In this document: positions 5,029-7,080 of the stretch, piece after piece
Position numbering within the stretch: position 1 is the first letter of the stretch
Layout: each line of letters opens with the position of its first letter
Source of the DNA: an uncultured Fretibacterium sp.
Lineage (GTDB): Bacteria; Synergistota; Synergistia; Synergistales; Aminobacteriaceae
Direction of reading: 5' to 3'
Assembly: GCF_938040765.1 (NCBI RefSeq)
Contig: NZ_CALIAA010000315.1
Coordinates: 1-7,080, forward strand
Length of the DNA stretch: 7,080 nt
Made by a program: the position numbers and the translations under genes
Notes under the pieces: generated by a model
What the model saw: the letters and a program-made list of their open reading frames with translations, nothing else
What the model was told of the DNA's origin: nothing
Database searches by the model: none

Positions 5029-6096
5029 TTGATTGTTCTGGAGGATGTGTGCAAGGATTTCGACACGGAGGGGGGATGCTTTCACGCCCTCAGGGGGGTG
5101 AGCCTCTCGATACGCAAGGGGTGCATCTACGGCATCATCGGGCGGAGCGGCGCGGGCAAGAGCACCCTGGTGCGCACGATCAACCTGTTGGAGCGGCCGA
5201 CGTCCGGCCGGGTGACCGTCGCCGGCGTGGACCTGGCGGCCCTGTCCCCCGCGGAGCTTCGCCGTGCGCGGCGCGGCATCGGCATGATCTTTCAGGGGTT
5301 TAACCTGCTGGAGTCCCGCAGCGTGGCGGGTAACGTCGCGTTCCCCCTGGAGCTCGCGGGCTGGGACGCCGCGCGCATCGCGGGCCGTGTGGACGAGCTT
5401 CTGGAGCTGGTGGGCCTGGGGGGGAAGCGGGACGCCTATCCCGCGCAGCTCTCCGGGGGGCAGAAGCAGCGCGTCGGCATTGCCCGGGCTTTGGCCCCTG
5501 AGCCCAAGATCCTGTTGTGCGACGAGGCGACGTCGGCCCTCGACCCCCAGACGACGCGGGAGGTCCTGGGGCTCCTGCGCGACATCAACCGCAAACTGGG
5601 CCTGACGGTCGTCCTGATCACCCACGAGATGGCGGTCATCAAGGAGATCTGCGAGGAGGTCGCCGTGCTGGATGCGGGGCGGGTGGTGGAGTCGGGAGCG
5701 GTCTTCAAGGTCTTCACGGTGCCGCAGTCCCTGGTGACGCACGAGCTTGTGGCGAGCGTGATGACGCGGGACATCCCTCAGCATTTCGCGGCGCTGGACT
5801 TTTTGCGGGAGCCCGAGGCGGGCTGCGGGCTCCTGCTGCGCGTCTCCTTCCTGGGGGACACGGCGGCGGAGCCGATCATATCGGGGGTGGTCCGCAGGTT
5901 CGGCGTGGACGTGAACATCCTCTACGGCGCCATCGACCACATCCAGGGGGTGCCCTACGGGACGCTGGTGGTGGAGCTCTCCGGCAACGGGAACCGGGAC
6001 GCCGCGATGGAGTATCTCAGGAATCTGAATCTCGGACTGGAGGTGATCGGCTATGTCCGCCGCAATCTGGGGACTTCTGTGGCAGGCGTCGTGTGA
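5029..6096 (+). CDS. metN: Methionine ABC transporter ATP-binding protein MetN
   Basis: 355-residue ATPase of the MetNIQ methionine importer. Domains in order: Walker A GRSGAGKST (38-46), Q-loop IFQGFNLL (87-94, Q89), signature LSGGQKQRVGIARAL (141-155), Walker B ILLCDE (161-166), D-loop SALD (169-172) and H-loop ITHE (H199). A C-terminal NIL domain (about 267-343), in this family, binds cytosolic methionine and inhibits transport. The start is TTG 5029, supported by GAGGTGA (5015-5021) 7 nt upstream and by MIVLEDVCKDF matching the usual MetN N-terminus. A longer frame reading back to 4855 would translate the riboswitch and terminator and is not credible. Length is slightly above the E. coli protein (343). 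The first gene of the unit, it overlaps metI by 44 nt. Regulated by the upstream S-box. Confidence 0.97.
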   Translation: MIVLEDVCKDFDTEGGCFHALRGVSLSIRKGCIYGIIGRSGAGKSTLVRTINLLERPTSGRVTVAGVDLAALSPAELRRARRGIGMIFQGFNLLESRSVAGNVAFPLELAGWDAARIAGRVDELLELVGLGGKRDAYPAQLSGGQKQRVGIARALAPEPKILLCDEATSALDPQTTREVLGLLRDINRKLGLTVVLITHEMAVIKEICEEVAVLDAGRVVESGAVFKVFTVPQSLVTHELVASVMTRDIPQHFAALDFLREPEAGCGLLLRVSFLGDTAAEPIISGVVRRFGVDVNILYGAIDHIQGVPYGTLVVELSGNGNRDAAMEYLRNLNLGLEVIGYVRRNLGTSVAGVV

Positions 6097-6721
6097 GACG
6101 CTTTATATGATAGGGCTGTCGGGGCTGCTGGCCTGCGCGGGGGGGATCCCCCTGGGCGTGCTGCTGGCCGTGACGTCCTCCGGAGGGCTGATGCCCAGCC
6201 CCTGGCTGAACCGCACGGTGGGGTTCGTGGTCAACGCGACGCGGTCCACGCCCTTCATCATCCTGATGGTGGCGATCATCCCGCTGACCCGGCTGATCGT
6301 GGGACGGTCCATCGGGACCTCGGCGGCCGTCGTACCCCTGGCCCTGGCGGCCCTGCCGTTCATGGGGCGGCTTGTGGAGAGCGCACTGAACGGGGTGGAT
6401 GGCGGGGTCGTCGAGGCGGCTCAGGCGATGGGGGCGTCGCCCGCTCAGATCGTCCGGAAGGTCCTCTTTCCCGAGGCCGTGCCCGACCTGCTGCGCGGCG
6501 TCACCCTGATGCTGGTCAACCTGGTGGGGTACTCGGCCATGGCGGGCGCGGTCGGGGGCGGCGGGCTGGGGGACCTGGCCATCCGCTTCGGCCACCAGCG
6601 GTTCCGGCCGGACATCATGCTGGCGACCATCGTCGTGATGATCGTCATGGTGCAGGCCATCCAGACCGCCGGGGACTGGACGGTTCGGGCGGTGCTGCGC
6701 CGCAGAGGTATGGAGGGATAG
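6053..6721 (+). CDS. metI: Methionine ABC transporter permease MetI
   Basis: 222-residue inner-membrane permease of the MetNIQ importer with about five membrane helices (roughly residues 17-40, 57-79, 88-106, 150-168, 187-206). The ABC permease EAA loop reads EAAQAMGASPAQIVRKVLFP (121-140), which docks onto MetN. NATRSTPFIILMVAIIPLTRLIVG (61-84 region) and GYSAMAGAVGGGGLGDLAIRFG (159-180) are typical MetI segments. ATG 6053 lies 44 nt inside the end of metN, with GGAGGTGAT (6039-6047) at 5-nt spacing, a near-perfect SD embedded in metN codons. This fits coupled expression of ATPase and permease. Length is normal for MetI (about 217). Confidence 0.96.
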   Translation: MSAAIWGLLWQASCETLYMIGLSGLLACAGGIPLGVLLAVTSSGGLMPSPWLNRTVGFVVNATRSTPFIILMVAIIPLTRLIVGRSIGTSAAVVPLALAALPFMGRLVESALNGVDGGVVEAAQAMGASPAQIVRKVLFPEAVPDLLRGVTLMLVNLVGYSAMAGAVGGGGLGDLAIRFGHQRFRPDIMLATIVVMIVMVQAIQTAGDWTVRAVLRRRGMEG

Positions 6722-6740
6722 CGGCGTTTTGCGGTTTTTT
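6698..6740 (+). terminator. Weak terminator-like structure over the metI stop
   Basis: CGCCGC (6698-6703) can pair with GCGGCG (6721-6726), followed by TTTT (6727-6730). Alternatively CCGC (6700-6703) pairs with GCGG (6731-6734), followed by six T (6735-6740). The loops are long (17-27 nt) and the stems short, so termination would be partial at best. It would lower metQ relative to metNI unless metQ has extra transcripts. Confidence 0.25.
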
Positions 6741-6757
6741 GCTTTGTGCGATGGGGT

Positions 6758-6779
6758 TCAGGGGAGCTCGCTCCCCTGA
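6758..6779 (+). other. Perfect hairpin in the metI-metQ gap
   Basis: TCAGGGGAG (6758-6766) pairs perfectly with CTCCCCTGA (6771-6779) around a CTCG tetraloop. No U tract follows, so it is unlikely to terminate. Such intercistronic hairpins often mark an RNA-processing or stability boundary that lets a binding-protein message outlast the rest of its operon; that role here is inference. The remainder of the 106-nt gap holds only the metQ SD. Confidence 0.5.
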
Positions 6780-6827
6780 TGGGGTGCGGCGAAGTTCGTT
6801 CGATGGATGGTTAAGGAGGTTGTCGTT

Positions 6828-6869
6828 GTGTTGAAGAAGTTTGGGGTTCTGTTGAAGAAATTTGGGGTT
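6828..6869 (+). repeat. 21-bp tandem duplication in the metQ signal sequence
   Basis: Units 6828-6848 and 6849-6869 are 19 of 21 bases identical (they differ at unit positions 1 and 12) and encode (M/V)LKKFGV and LLKKFGV in frame. A third partial copy (GTGTTGG) begins at 6870. Removing one unit would leave an ordinary signal peptide of about 24-25 residues. Confidence 0.9.
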
Positions 6870-7080
6870 GTGTTGGCGGCGTTGTTTGTCCTTTCCCTTG
6901 GGGTCGGAAGTGCGGAGGCGGCGAAGATCAAGCTGGGTGTGGACGGGGGTCCGCATGAGGAGATCGGCGAGCTGGTGCAGAAGCTCGCGGCGGAGAAGGG
7001 GCTCGAGGTGGAGCTGGTGCGCTTCGCGGACTTCATCCTTCCCAACGCCGCGCTGGCCGACGGGGATATCGATGTGAACT
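6828..7080 (+). CDS. metQ: Methionine-binding protein MetQ (NlpA family), 3' truncated by window end
   Basis: Substrate-binding protein of the MetNIQ importer; the first 84 codons are visible and the frame runs off the window. GTG 6828 follows TAAGGAGGT (6812-6820) with 7-nt spacing; TTG 6831 is a less likely alternative. Residues 1-31 form a signal peptide: two Lys-Lys pairs, a hydrophobic VLAALFVLSLGVG core and AEA (29-31), a signal-peptidase-I site. The mature start IKLGVDGGPHEEIGELVQ and FADFILPNAALADGDIDVN match the MetQ/NlpA pattern (ligand-contacting GPH region and PNxALADGxxDxN). No lipobox cysteine is present, unlike lipoprotein MetQ of E. coli, so the product should be a free periplasmic protein in a diderm cell. 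The signal peptide carries a 7-codon tandem duplication. Confidence 0.93.
   Translation, partial: MLKKFGVLLKKFGVVLAALFVLSLGVGSAEAAKIKLGVDGGPHEEIGELVQKLAAEKGLEVELVRFADFILPNAALADGDIDVN

Overview
The window is a GC-rich, plus-strand stretch of a bacterial chromosome carrying housekeeping genes: ridA, yajC-secD-secF, an M42-family aminopeptidase, and a SAM-riboswitch-controlled methionine ABC transporter (metN-metI-metQ, with metQ cut by the window end). High GC, frequent TTG/GTG starts behind strong Shine-Dalgarno (SD) sequences, separate secD and secF genes, an S-box riboswitch and a MetQ with a signal-peptidase-I-type leader suggest an anaerobic diderm lineage. Synergistota is my best guess from protein flavour, but this is inference and not proven here.

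Layout. 17-397 is ridA, followed by a hairpin. A strong extended -10 promoter (456-464) and a terminator-like hairpin (494-536) precede yajC (589-981). The 179-nt gap between yajC and secD is highly structured: a 9-codon mini-ORF with its own SD, then two strong hairpins whose 9-nt loops both carry GGTGC at the same offset. secD (1161-2570) and secF (2583-3437) are translationally coupled and end at a strong intrinsic terminator (3477-3507). A new promoter drives the M42 peptidase (TTG start, 3593-4648). A consensus promoter (4767-4795), S-box aptamer (4824-4924) and intrinsic terminator (4955-4987) then form a transcriptional OFF switch in front of metN (5029-6096). metI overlaps metN by 44 nt, and a 106-nt structured gap leads to metQ (6828 to the window end).

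How the genes work together. YajC, SecD and SecF form the accessory part of the Sec translocon, which uses ion-motive force to help pull exported proteins across the membrane. MetQ is itself such an export substrate. MetNIQ imports methionine and is shut off at two levels: SAM binding to the leader RNA stops transcription, and the C-terminal NIL domain of MetN is expected to bind methionine and inhibit transport.

I see no wholly new gene system. The points most worth a second look are: an Asn in SecF where the family has the ion-translocation aspartate (E. coli SecF D213); the mini-ORF plus twin-hairpin leader in front of secD; and a 21-bp tandem duplication inside the MetQ signal peptide, in a MetQ that lacks a lipobox cysteine.
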